Positions 1 to 8,516 of a DNA stretch of 51,386 nucleotides are shown piece by piece. How positions within the stretch are numbered: the first letter of the stretch is position 1; each line of letters begins with the position of its first letter. A program made the position numbers and the translations under genes. The notes below the pieces were generated by a model, which saw nothing but the letters and a program-made list of their open reading frames with translations, had not been told where the DNA came from and ran no database searches. The DNA lies in assembly GCA_021287065.1 (NCBI GenBank), contig JAJTBE010000022.1:1-51386 (forward strand). Direction: 5' to 3'. This stretch comes from Bacillota bacterium (lineage in GTDB: Bacteria > Vulcanimicrobiota > JAJTBE01).

Positions 1-2
1 CC

Positions 3-281
3 CAATGCCCATGAATTAAGGCTTGGATTTATCTAATCGCTCACGAAGTTTGTATCGGTTTGCCCAGCTCCCAGAGAAAACTTTTTGAAAAAAGTTTCCT
101 CCGGACCTCCATCCCAAAACTTTTGGAATTGGGGACCGACCAGGGACCGTGGGGATTTGGGGACAGTCAGATAGAACCACGCTTTTTTGGAAAAGCGAGG
201 TTTCCCTCCGAACCTCCCTCCTTGAAAAACAGGAGTATGAGGTTGGAGGTTTGAGTGGATTTTACTAATTCAGTGGCATTG
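3..281 (+). repeat. Miniature hairpin element, copy A
   Basis: Non-coding element of about 280 bp, seen four times in the window (also 25572-26136, 32643-33128 and, inverted, 44487-44759). It opens with CAATGCCCATGAATTA and closes with TAATTCAGTGGCATTG; these are inverted repeats of each other (14 of 16 positions). Inside are a first hairpin module (74-101, arms AAACTTTTT/AAAAAGTTT) and a second (170-209, core CGCTTTT-TTGG-AAAAGCG). In this copy the outer stem of the second hairpin has decayed (GATAGAACC against GGTTTCCCTC). It lies just downstream of the stop of the leftward gene at 310. The structure resembles a MITE, but no transposase is present and no target duplication can be judged because the left flank is cut. 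Confidence 0.8.
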
Positions 282-309
282 AAGGCGGGGATTTGTTTAC
301 CGGGATTAA

Positions 310-2202
310 CTACTGGGGTATTAGTTCCCTTATTATTCCTTTATAGACTGATTTGGGGATCCAGGCGGGTTCTTTTAAGCCCATTATTGAATTTACAGGT
401 TTTACTGAAGTTCCCATAAACTGATTTTTTGCTGCCCAGAAGCCATTGGTGATTATATCTCCGTTTTCTGCGCCAAGGGGTTTGTTGATTGGTTTTCCGA
501 GGAGATCTTCCGTAGGAGCTTTTGCATCTACGGGCAGGTTTTCGTCTATAGCGCCGAAGGTCTGAGCCAATGCCCTTGCAAACTGCTTCGGAGTTGCATC
601 CACCGATACTATGGCAGCTTTTTTCCGGTACCAGAACTGGATTCCCGCATCGTTGTCCATATTGAAGGAGACTCCGCCTTTAGCGGGGTTGTTGCCGGGG
701 ACTACTGCGATAACCCTGTCGTATTTCGGATGTTTTTCCATCCATGCATTAAGGGACTGGGTGATTTTTGCAATGTCGTCGGTATTGGGATCCACTGTCA
801 AATCCTCAGGGAATTCCTCAAGAACATCAAATTCAAGTTTTTCCTCGGCAAGGGGCATTATTCCATAGAGAAAATATCTTGCTTTTGTAGTATTTTCGAG
901 ATATTTGATTTTTCCGTGGGATTTGGGAAGCTGCTTTCTCAGGAGATCGGCAACGGGTTTTCTCATAAAGCCTGCTTTGGCTTCTTCGGGGAGGTTGGAC
1001 ATGAAATTGAGATAAGAATCCATTTTCCAGCCCTGATCGCCAATTTTGTTGATCCATCCCGGTTCCTCAAGCTTCCAGTCTTTTCCGGGAGCCCAGAAAC
1101 CAACGGGAAGTGGCAGAACCGCAACCCGGAGTCTGGCTGATGAAACAGCAGGTATTACCAGTGCGAGTTCCCTGAGTTTTGAGCCGTTGGGATCAAAAAG
1201 ATTAACTCTGAAAACATAGTTATCATAAACTTCTGTAAGTGCGGGATCTATGAAAAATCTGTAGAGATATGTGCTGTATCCGGGATTTTCAGGTATTGAT
1301 AAAATATTTCTCAGTTCTGGAGTAAGGGGGACCGGCTCCGCATATTCCTCACGCCATATTGAACCATCGTCGGTGTCGCCTGCAGGTCCGAAAACGGTTT
1401 TTCCCTTTTCACCCAGCAGAAGGCTGTAAACTTTCTGTCTTGTGCAATTGCCTTCCAGCATCATTGCAAACTGATAATTTGACGGGAAGGGCACATTTTT
1501 TTCCACTTCCACAGCGCCATAAACAACAATCTTTTTGCCTGCAACCATAGGCACCGTTGAATCGTCAAAAGCCTGCATCGGGCGGAGCAAACTAATTCTG
1601 GCGCCGAAGATTCTGGCATCGCTGAAATAGGCAAAATAATGGGCAACCTGAAGAAGTGAAGGTTTGTCCTGACGGTCGGGCATAAGATCGGTTCCTGCAA
1701 TGTCTATGAGATACTGTCCCCTGCGGATAACTATGCGGTATTTGTCAAAATCCTTAGCTGCTTCGAAGGATTCATCACCATAGACCGACTGCTTTGCAGG
1801 TATGGCATGGTCGAAGGCGCAGGAATCGAAAAACTGCTGATAAATAAGGTGGGCATTGGAAACTTCCATTCCCCTTTTTTCATCTATGACATTGCCGGGT
1901 CTCATCAGGGAAACGGTGATATTGAAAGCAAGGGCGGTTTTGGGTGAACTTTCAAGATCGATGAGCATTCTGTAACCTCTTACGGAAACACTGTTAAAAT
2001 TGCGATCTTCCTGATTAAGTTTTTCAAAACTGACCTGCCAGCCGTTTTGCTGAAAGTTGTTGGGATTTGGTAAAAATCTTGATGTATCATTCTGGAAAGG
2101 CTGATTGACCTGAGCTTCAGAAGGCGGCGCAGCTAAAATCAGAAAGAAAAGAACAATTATAAAACCGGCAAATAAAACCGGCATTTTTCCAAATTTTCTC
2201 AT
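310..2202 (-). CDS. Secreted protein of unknown function (630 aa)
   Basis: I do not recognise this family. The chosen ATG at 2202 follows an AGGAGG ribosome site, and the protein then begins with a clear signal peptide (MRKFGKMPVLF, a hydrophobic stretch, then SEAQ). An ATG 24 codons upstream would precede the signal with unlikely sequence. The mature part is mixed beta and alternates hydrophobic strands, with no transmembrane helix after the signal. Near residue 540 a segment reads ARALAQTFGAIDE, which has the spacing of a zincin helix (HELGHxLG..DE) but lacks both zinc histidines, so proteolysis is not supported. It is the last gene of a leftward run after ispH (105 bp gap) and is followed by hairpin element A. 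Probably a periplasmic or surface protein. Confidence 0.8.
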   Translation of the reverse strand: MRKFGKMPVLFAGFIIVLFFLILAAPPSEAQVNQPFQNDTSRFLPNPNNFQQNGWQVSFEKLNQEDRNFNSVSVRGYRMLIDLESSPKTALAFNITVSLMRPGNVIDEKRGMEVSNAHLIYQQFFDSCAFDHAIPAKQSVYGDESFEAAKDFDKYRIVIRRGQYLIDIAGTDLMPDRQDKPSLLQVAHYFAYFSDARIFGARISLLRPMQAFDDSTVPMVAGKKIVVYGAVEVEKNVPFPSNYQFAMMLEGNCTRQKVYSLLLGEKGKTVFGPAGDTDDGSIWREEYAEPVPLTPELRNILSIPENPGYSTYLYRFFIDPALTEVYDNYVFRVNLFDPNGSKLRELALVIPAVSSARLRVAVLPLPVGFWAPGKDWKLEEPGWINKIGDQGWKMDSYLNFMSNLPEEAKAGFMRKPVADLLRKQLPKSHGKIKYLENTTKARYFLYGIMPLAEEKLEFDVLEEFPEDLTVDPNTDDIAKITQSLNAWMEKHPKYDRVIAVVPGNNPAKGGVSFNMDNDAGIQFWYRKKAAIVSVDATPKQFARALAQTFGAIDENLPVDAKAPTEDLLGKPINKPLGAENGDIITNGFWAAKNQFMGTSVKPVNSIMGLKEPAWIPKSVYKGIIRELIPQ

Positions 2203-2307
2203 AACAGCGCCTCCTGCAGATGATAAGTATATTCTGACACAAACAATTTTAAGCAATGCGGAAATTCTTACCATTCTGACAAAAAAATCCGCCTCATACT
2301 GTAGTTT

Positions 2308-2814
2308 TTAAAGATTCTGATCCACCAGACTTATTACGTTTCTATGATTTTCCGATACTTTGTTCATTGATTCGAGAATAGCATTATGGAATCCGGCTCT
2401 TTTTTCCGCATAACCGGGGATGGTTTCAGGCACAAGCCAGAGCTGGGTCATCAGATCAACATAATATCTGATGCGGACAAACAGGGCATATTGGGCGGAA
2501 ATACAATCAGCAAGTTCAAATCCTATTATATCGGGGAGATCTCCTCCGGCAACAGCGGTATCCCAGGCAGAAGAGCTTATGTAGAAGCTTTTTCCCCAGG
2601 GGGTGTCCATATATTCCTGACGGGCAGACTGAATTGCGTCGAAATTTTCCCTTAGTTCTTTGGAAATCGAACGGAGAAGGATTTTCGCCCTTTTTTTCTT
2701 TTTCTGCCTTTCGTTGTATTTATCAACGGCAAAAGCAAGGATTGTTCCGGTGAAAATACCGATCATAGTGGCGGTGGTTTCCACAATAAGGGCTGTCTGG
2801 GGATCCATATTCAT
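2308..2814 (-). CDS. Small single-pass membrane protein
   Basis: A 168-residue protein of unrecognised family. One hydrophobic helix lies near the N-terminus (about residues 12-32, TATMIGIFTGTILAF), followed by a very basic stretch (NERQKKKKRAK) that would sit in the cytoplasm by the positive-inside rule. The rest is amphipathic helix. The start lies 6 bp beyond the stop of ispH, and the ribosome site (GGGATGATG) overlaps the end of that gene, so translation is probably coupled. A second in-frame ATG two codons on is an alternative start. No known catalytic motif is visible. Its role next to ispH and aroF is unknown. Confidence 0.75.
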   Translation of the reverse strand: MNMDPQTALIVETTATMIGIFTGTILAFAVDKYNERQKKKKRAKILLRSISKELRENFDAIQSARQEYMDTPWGKSFYISSSAWDTAVAGGDLPDIIGFELADCISAQYALFVRIRYYVDLMTQLWLVPETIPGYAEKRAGFHNAILESMNKVSENHRNVISLVDQNL

Positions 2815-2820
2815 AGATCA

Positions 2821-3663
2821 TCATCCCTTCAGTTCAATAACTTTTTCCTTTATCTCGGTTATAACATGATCCGGTGTGGAAGCACCGGCGGTTATTCCAA
2901 TTGTGTTGACATTGTCGAGCCAGTCGGTTCTGACTTCGTGGGCGTATTCAACCTGATAGGAGTTGGGGTTGACGCTCTGGCAGATTTCGAGAAGCCTTCT
3001 TGTGTTGGATGAATTTCTTCCTCCGACGACAATCATAGCATCGGCAGCTCTTGCCAGTTCGAGGGCTGCATCCTGTCTTTCCATTGTGGCATGGCAGATT
3101 GTGTTGAAAATTCTGCATTCCTGAGCTTTTTCTATAAGAACGGAGCCTATTTCGAGGAATTTGGGCCAAAGGGCTGTTGTCTGAACCACAACGCCCAGTT
3201 TTTTCCGCCGTTCGATCTCTCTGGCATCTTCAACATCTTCGATTACGGAGCATTCACCTTCGACCTGCCCAACGATTCCCACAACCTCGGGATGGGAGGA
3301 ATGGCCTATTACGAGTATATAATATCCGCCTTCGTTAAGATCTTTTACTATGTCGTGAATGTTTTTCACAAGGGGGCATGTGGCATCAACAATTTTGTAA
3401 CCCAGGGCGATAGCTTCTTTCCTTATAGCTGGAGTTACTCCATGGGTTCTTATTATAAGAGTGCCTATTTCGTGGTCTTCGAGTTCCTCAATGGTCTTGA
3501 TTCCGTCTTTTTCCAGTTCTTCAATTACCTGAGGGTTATGAACAAGGGGACCGAGTGTATATACAGGTTTTCCTCCGGAATTTTTCCGCTCTTCGTAAGC
3601 CATACTGATGGCGCGGCGGACTCCGAAACAAAATCCGGCTTTATTGGCGATTGATATTTTCAA
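2821..3663 (-). CDS. ispH: 4-hydroxy-3-methylbut-2-enyl diphosphate reductase (IspH/LytB)
   Basis: Last enzyme of the MEP isoprenoid pathway: reduces HMBPP to isopentenyl and dimethylallyl diphosphate with an iron-sulfur cluster, in the cytoplasm. I chose a TTG start at 3663 because AGGAG lies 8 bp upstream and the protein then begins MKISIANKAGFCFGVRRA. With this start the cluster cysteines fall at 12, 96 and 190, matching the family (12 and 96 are the E. coli numbers). A GTG three codons upstream is possible but overlaps the ribosome site. Substrate-binding histidines appear in LVHNP, RTHGV and GHSSHPEV, the last with the catalytic glutamate. The TICHATMERQ block is typical. It is 22 bp downstream of aroF in the same run. 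The other MEP gene in the window, dxr, is 11 kb away. Confidence 0.97.
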   Translation of the reverse strand: MKISIANKAGFCFGVRRAISMAYEERKNSGGKPVYTLGPLVHNPQVIEELEKDGIKTIEELEDHEIGTLIIRTHGVTPAIRKEAIALGYKIVDATCPLVKNIHDIVKDLNEGGYYILVIGHSSHPEVVGIVGQVEGECSVIEDVEDAREIERRKKLGVVVQTTALWPKFLEIGSVLIEKAQECRIFNTICHATMERQDAALELARAADAMIVVGGRNSSNTRRLLEICQSVNPNSYQVEYAHEVRTDWLDNVNTIGITAGASTPDHVITEIKEKVIELKG

Positions 3664-3685
3664 AAGATTCACTCCTGTGGTTTAA

Positions 3686-4486
3686 TCATAGAAATTCCTG
3701 AAGCCTTCTCACTTTTTTGACAATAGCGGCAAATTCGCCGGGGGTAAGGGATTGTTCCTTATCGCTGAGAGCTTCTTCGGGTCTGATGTGGACTTCGACG
3801 ACAATTCCATCGGCTCCGGCTGCAGCCGAGGCAAGACACATCGGTTCAATCAGGCTTTTTCTTCCTGTGCCGTGGGAAGGATCCACCAGAACCGGAAGAT
3901 GGGTCAGTTCCTGACAGGAAGGAATTGCGCTGAGATCAAGGGTGTTGCGGGTGTAAGTTTCGAAAGTTCTGATTCCTCTTTCGCACAAAACCACATCAGG
4001 ATTGCCTTCGTGAAGGATGTATTCCGCACAGTTAAGCCACTCGTGAAGGGTTGAATGCATTCCCCTTTTCAGAAGAACCGGCTTGTTAGCTTTCCCTGCT
4101 TCCTTCAGAAGTGAGAAATTCTGCATATTTCTTGCGCCAATCTGCAGCATATCCACATATTCGCATACCCATGAAACATCTCTTGTATCAAGAACCTCCG
4201 TAACAACGGGCATATCAAATTCCCTGCCGGCTTTTTCCAGAAGTTTGAGTCCTTTCAGTCCGAGGCCCTGAAAGGCATAAGGAGATGTGCGGGGTTTAAA
4301 AACTCCGCCCCGGAGTATGTCGGCTCCCGCTTCCTTTACCTTCTGGGTCGTTTCCATCAACTGGCGTTCATTTTCAACGCTGCAAGGCCCCGCTATAATC
4401 ACAAGCCCTTTGCCGATTTCCACTTTACCGGTTTTAACAATGGTTTTTCCCCTGTCGGCAAGAGCAGTTAGTTTTAAGTCTTTCAT
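3686..4486 (-). CDS. aroF: 3-deoxy-7-phosphoheptulonate synthase (DAHP synthase)
   Basis: First step of the shikimate pathway: condenses phosphoenolpyruvate and erythrose-4-phosphate. The protein is a single TIM-barrel domain of 266 residues of the beta (KDO8P-synthase-like) subfamily. Motifs in order are [42 protein letters not shown] and [11 protein letters not shown], carrying the metal- and substrate-binding residues. There is no chorismate mutase or ACT/ferredoxin-like regulatory extension, so feedback control by a fused domain is not expected. The start has AAGGA six bases upstream. It sits 14 bp after a lipoprotein gene and 22 bp before ispH, so aromatic and isoprenoid precursor enzymes are co-transcribed here. 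Confidence 0.96.
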   Translation of the reverse strand: MKDLKLTALADRGKTIVKTGKVEIGKGLVIIAGPCSVENERQLMETTQKVKEAGADILRGGVFKPRTSPYAFQGLGLKGLKLLEKAGREFDMPVVTEVLDTRDVSWVCEYVDMLQIGARNMQNFSLLKEAGKANKPVLLKRGMHSTLHEWLNCAEYILHEGNPDVVLCERGIRTFETYTRNTLDLSAIPSCQELTHLPVLVDPSHGTGRKSLIEPMCLASAAAGADGIVVEVHIRPEEALSDKEQSLTPGEFAAIVKKVRRLQEFL

Positions 4487-4500
4487 CAGTCGTCCTTTTC

Positions 4501-5376
4501 TTAAGGCACCATCTTAACTCTGATGGTTTTTTTGCCCATAATCATTATTTCTTTACCTGCATCAGAATCCGCACCATATACAAATTTGTCGGGAAGGAAT
4601 CCGTAAACGGTTATATTTACAGCGCCCTGGCTTGTGAATATCGCTGCGGGCACATAAACTTCCTTGTCAGTGGTTGTTTTACTTACCATAAAATAATAAA
4701 TCGAATTGGGATCCGCCCAGTTCAGGTTTCTGAAATCATCTGAACTCCACACAACCGGGAGGGTTCCTGTATCATCAGCTTCCGCATATTCAACAACAAC
4801 AAAATATCTGTATTCGCCTTCATCGGAGTTCCATTTTACCTTAAATGACTTTCCGGTCTGAATTTCCTCACTCTCAGAAGGTGATTCGATATTAATCTGG
4901 CTGGGATAATCAAAATCACCGGTGATGTTGTTAAAATCGCCGTTATTTACGAAAGTATAAAGGCCTTTGGGATTATCAAGACCCATTGATGACGGGAAAT
5001 CGAGATAATATTTGATGCTTTTGGGTGTTTCCAGAGTGTGGTCGGATACACCGGTGGCATGTTCGGCCTGAGCACCATAATAATAGTCGGCAATTTTGAG
5101 ATTTACCGGAAATGTATCCATAGTGTAATTTCTCATTTCCGGAGGCGCTACCTGAAAGTCGCCGGTAAGGTCGCTGTTGGAGGTAACTCCGCAGCGTACT
5201 GTCTTTTCCGATTCCACAATCACAAGATTATAAAAATCAGCTATGGGAGTGTATGTAGGTGAGGGAGAAACTCCACCGCCGTCATCCCCTTTGCTGCCTG
5301 CACAACTCCACATAAATGTCATCAGGGCAATCACAATAAAAAAAATGACAGGAAATCTGCTGCCGTTTTTCTTCAT
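4501..5376 (-). CDS. Lipoprotein of unknown function
   Basis: Starts at the ATG at 5376, which has AGGAGG seven bases upstream; an ATG five codons earlier would overlap that site. The 291-residue product begins with a lipoprotein signal (MKKNGSRFPV, hydrophobic stretch, MWSC, then AGSKG), with the acylated cysteine at about 25. A Gly/Ser/Pro-rich linker follows. The mature domain is beta-rich; residues around 170-210 (SPSESEEIQTGKSFKVKWNS) look like an immunoglobulin- or fibronectin-like strand pattern, which is inference. The +2 residue is Ala, with no obvious inner-membrane retention signal, so outer-membrane or surface location is possible. It lies between a TPR lipoprotein and aroF, with short gaps. 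Confidence 0.8.
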   Translation of the reverse strand: MKKNGSRFPVIFFIVIALMTFMWSCAGSKGDDGGGVSPSPTYTPIADFYNLVIVESEKTVRCGVTSNSDLTGDFQVAPPEMRNYTMDTFPVNLKIADYYYGAQAEHATGVSDHTLETPKSIKYYLDFPSSMGLDNPKGLYTFVNNGDFNNITGDFDYPSQINIESPSESEEIQTGKSFKVKWNSDEGEYRYFVVVEYAEADDTGTLPVVWSSDDFRNLNWADPNSIYYFMVSKTTTDKEVYVPAAIFTSQGAVNITVYGFLPDKFVYGADSDAGKEIMIMGKKTIRVKMVP

Positions 5377-5402
5377 CTTTTCCTCCTGCAAATACCCGGA
5401 GG

Positions 5403-5732
5403 TTATGGCCCTCCGGATGAAAGTTTATTTAACATCTGCTTTGCTTTTTTTCCCTGTTCGCTGTCGGGTGAAAGCTCAACTACCTTTTTGAAGTCAGCCT
5501 TGGCTTTTTCAACCTCATCCTTAAAATTGTATGCTTTTGCCCTCTGAAAATAAGCTTCTGCATTTTTTGGGTCAGCCTGAATTACTTTTGTGTAATTAGC
5601 TATTGCACTGTCATAGTTTTTTGACATAAGATCGGCGTTTCCTTTCGCCATATCATTTCCGGCTCCCTGACATCCGCAAAATAAAAGACAGGCCCCGGCA
5701 AGAACGGCAAGAAACATAAGTGCTTTTTTCAT
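5403..5732 (-). CDS. Small TPR lipoprotein
   Basis: A 109-residue protein whose ATG at 5732 follows a GGAGGG site. It has a short lipoprotein signal (MKKALMFLAV to LLFCGCQG, acylated cysteine about 21), then roughly two tetratricopeptide repeats: NYDSAIANYTKVIQADPKNA and a following helix pair with KAKADFKKVVELSPDSE. TPRs of this kind bind other proteins, so it is probably a small envelope scaffold or assembly factor. It is the first gene of the leftward run 5732-310. No clear promoter was found in the 180 bp upstream. Confidence 0.82.
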   Translation of the reverse strand: MKKALMFLAVLAGACLLFCGCQGAGNDMAKGNADLMSKNYDSAIANYTKVIQADPKNAEAYFQRAKAYNFKDEVEKAKADFKKVVELSPDSEQGKKAKQMLNKLSSGGP

Positions 5733-5914
5733 GATAATCCCTCCTGTTATATTTTTCCAGCCTCCCACCCCGACTGGTCTTTTTTGTATATTTTATTTAT
5801 ACCCACAATAAAACCAACAGGCAAGGGGGAGGAAGGAGAGATTTATATCCGCCCTTCAAAACCATATTTCAAAAATAAATTCCGGTTGTATTATGAAAAA
5901 CAGAGCTGAACATT

Positions 5915-7930
5915 TCAGTTTTTCCTTTGTTTCAGGTTTCTTGCCTGCCAATTTGCAAAAACTGACTCGTTTGGCATCAATTCTATGGCTTTGCTGATTG
6001 CAGCAGCAGTTTCGGACCGGGGGTATCTGAGATAAAATAGTGTCTGGGCAATATCATACCAACACCAGGCTCTCCTAATATCATCAGGTGATAAATCCGC
6101 CACTCTCCTGAGAATATCGAGTGCTTCGTGAAGAAGCTTTTTATTGGAGAGCATAAGTTCATTCCGTTTTTCCATGCCATACTTACTTTTTTTCGATTCT
6201 GCAAATAACTCAGAGGCAAGTTTTATCTTTGTCTGGGCAAATTCATGCAATGCTTTGGGATCATTATTAATCAGATCCCCATTCCGGCAGAATTGAGCAT
6301 GTGCTTCGGAAAAAGCTCCCGCCCGTTTATACGACAATGCAATATCAAGGCTCTCTCTGGTGTTGTTATTTAAAGAAGGAATTTTTCTGAGTATAGCTGC
6401 AGCTTTTTCCTTTTCGCCATAGTTAAGAAAAACATCCGACATTACTTTCATTACTCTTGCTTTTTCCTGAGACGGCAGAGAGTCTGAATGTTTTTTATAA
6501 AAGTCTTCCGCCTGTATCAGACCTTCTTCTTCTGCAGTATATTCTATTATCTGGGCAGCAATAAGACCTGAGCCGCTATATTTTCGAAAAGTGGAATGAA
6601 GTGTTTTGAGAGCCTGGGTTTTTCTGCCTTCCAGCCACATTGACACACAGTCTCTGGTTGTGTGCCTTATGATATACTGGGGATGGGCAGGCAAAGTAAC
6701 CCTGAAATAAGTCCGCTCATCATCAAAATCAAAAACAGGTTCAGGAGATCCGTTTTCCATCATTTTTCTGAAAATGGTAGGAATGCCTGTAAGTCTTCCC
6801 TCTGCAAGTTTCAACTGAGAGAGAATTTCTCCAATCCGTCTGTTTCTGTTTGGAACCGGGGGCACCCGGTTTCCATGAGTGAAATGCTCAGGCTTCAATC
6901 CGGGAACCGGCCCGGGATAGCTGATTATTTCCATTTTATCAGGATAAAGATAAATTTTGACTGGTTCGGGAGAATTATCATAGCTTCTGTGGTAGAACGC
7001 GTTTACAACAGCTTCTTCCATTGCCTGATATGGAAAAACGGCGTATTTCTCTGTTTCTGCACGCTCAGGGTTCTTCTTAATACTTATGGTATTCATATTT
7101 TCGAGGTATGTGAGGGTTTCTCTTATTTGGGAATGCAAAGGCCCCCTGATAACCGTTTCCTCAAAAATTTCATCAAAGCTGCTGAACTGGACAATCTCGG
7201 TTCTTACCCCTCTGAAATATGTTTCAGGATCTTCGGTGAAAAATAACAATGCAAAATTTTTCGGAACATGATGGGAATTGATTTTTTTACCCAGATCAAG
7301 ATTTTTCATCAGTTCAGTATCGGTGATGGTATTTTCAGACCTGACAGCTTTGCTGCCTATATCAGACAAATAATTTCTGATTAGCAGAGGATTCAGAACA
7401 TCCAAAGCAATATTGGCATCCCTGAACCTTTGATCATCAAAGGGAATCCTGTTTGTCATCTGTATCAATTCGGTTCTGATATTTCCCTGTGCCGGAACCG
7501 ACTCATTTTCATGCCTGATGTAATATTGTTTGATTTTTTCGCCGCTTTTAAGCGGAGCTGCATAAGGCCTGAACTCTCCACCCGGAGCAAAAATAATAAT
7601 GATAAATTTACCCATATATTCTTCAGAAGATATTAACGGATAGTATTCAGGTTCTATCTGATTACATTTTCCGTGAATTTTCTTCTGAATAATCTCAAGA
7701 TCCGCAGATTCGACCCCGACAGGAGGCAAGACAGGAAGGCCGTCTTTTTCCTCTATGCCGATGATGATGTAACCTCCGTTGAGGTTATGAAAATCGTTGG
7801 CAAAGGCGCAGATTGTCTGAATAATTTTGGATTCGTTCTGTTCGGAAAAAACAGCCTTAAACTCAAGCCTTGTGGTTTCAACACCTCTGGCATGGATAAG
7901 TTCGTCTATGTTAATTCTCTGAATCTGCAT
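5915..7930 (-). CDS. AlbA_2 (Schlafen-like) / GHKL-type protein with helical-repeat C-terminus
   Basis: A 671-residue cytoplasmic protein in three parts. Residues about 15-150 match the AlbA_2 (divergent AAA_4, Schlafen-like) fold: RLEFKAVF, ICAFANDFHNLNGGYIIIGI, then a strand with FRPYAAP. Residues about 180-410 form the usual partner region, ending in a GHKL-like ATPase segment (EEAVVNAFYHRSY, then IYLYPDKMEIISYPGP). This pair is common in putative transcriptional regulators and some defence proteins. Residues 420-671 are helix pairs resembling TPRs (YDIAQTLFYLRYP), an unusual extension. The start has only a weak ribosome site. It stands apart from its neighbours by 180-250 bp on each side. 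Whether it acts on DNA, RNA or proteins cannot be told. Confidence 0.85.
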   Translation of the reverse strand: MQIQRINIDELIHARGVETTRLEFKAVFSEQNESKIIQTICAFANDFHNLNGGYIIIGIEEKDGLPVLPPVGVESADLEIIQKKIHGKCNQIEPEYYPLISSEEYMGKFIIIIFAPGGEFRPYAAPLKSGEKIKQYYIRHENESVPAQGNIRTELIQMTNRIPFDDQRFRDANIALDVLNPLLIRNYLSDIGSKAVRSENTITDTELMKNLDLGKKINSHHVPKNFALLFFTEDPETYFRGVRTEIVQFSSFDEIFEETVIRGPLHSQIRETLTYLENMNTISIKKNPERAETEKYAVFPYQAMEEAVVNAFYHRSYDNSPEPVKIYLYPDKMEIISYPGPVPGLKPEHFTHGNRVPPVPNRNRRIGEILSQLKLAEGRLTGIPTIFRKMMENGSPEPVFDFDDERTYFRVTLPAHPQYIIRHTTRDCVSMWLEGRKTQALKTLHSTFRKYSGSGLIAAQIIEYTAEEEGLIQAEDFYKKHSDSLPSQEKARVMKVMSDVFLNYGEKEKAAAILRKIPSLNNNTRESLDIALSYKRAGAFSEAHAQFCRNGDLINNDPKALHEFAQTKIKLASELFAESKKSKYGMEKRNELMLSNKKLLHEALDILRRVADLSPDDIRRAWCWYDIAQTLFYLRYPRSETAAAISKAIELMPNESVFANWQARNLKQRKN

Positions 7931-8179
7931 ATTCCACTAACAAATGAAAATTTATGTAAGTATTTAATACGGAATTTTTCAGAATCTACTATATGTTCTG
8001 ACTGCAATGGTTCTGTAAAAAACCGCCGGCAAATAACGGAATTTTTTTTGACAAGGCAAAAACCGCAATAACCGATGCGGAAATTTTGACAAATCCGTAT
8101 CAATATCCAATCTGATTTAAACTGATGTCAAAAAAACGCGTCAACAGAAGCTTTCTTTCCGAAAACGGGAAATGGGGAT

Positions 8180-8491
8180 TTAGTCTTTCTTAACCTTGAG
8201 ATTGTTTACTTCCGTCCATTTTTCATCTATCTGCCACTGAATTGTTTTTACATCCTGACAGAGCCCCAGAAGTTCGGGATGGGTCAGATTGTTCTGGGTA
8301 TAGAGTTCATAGACTTTTCTGGCAAGGTCTTTGAGCTTTTCATCTTTTTCATTTTTAAGCTCTTTTATATCGCTTTTGATTCTTTCGATTTTCAGGAGTT
8401 TTTCTGACTTGCGGATAGCCATGTCCCGGCTGTCTTTAATAAAGTCCCTGCCTTTTTGGATTAGTTCGGATCCTTTTTCGTAAAGTGACAC
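8180..8491 (-). CDS. Small coiled-coil protein
   Basis: A 103-residue, highly charged helical protein with no signal peptide. The start codon is GTG, with GGGGAGG eight bases upstream. The sequence from SEKLLKIERIKSDIKELKN onward has heptad spacing of Leu/Ile and is predicted to be coiled coil; the end (IDEKWTEVNNLKVKKD) is also helical. The family is not recognised. It begins 25 bp after the PQQ-repeat lipoprotein and is probably co-transcribed with it. The N-terminal helix (ELIQKGRDFIKDSRDMA) is amphipathic and could touch the membrane, but that is inference. Confidence 0.72.
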   Translation of the reverse strand: MSLYEKGSELIQKGRDFIKDSRDMAIRKSEKLLKIERIKSDIKELKNEKDEKLKDLARKVYELYTQNNLTHPELLGLCQDVKTIQWQIDEKWTEVNNLKVKKD

Positions 8492-8516
8492 TTTATCAGC
8501 CTCCCCTCAATTGAGG

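Noticed and set aside
60-254. Open frame inside hairpin element A and similar frames in copies B and C
   Set aside because: Peptides differ in length and frame between copies and no ribosome site is present; the conserved feature is the hairpin, not the frame.
3091-3654. 187-codon frame opposite ispH
   Set aside because: Antisense to a gene with all catalytic motifs; aromatic-rich composition typical of shadows.
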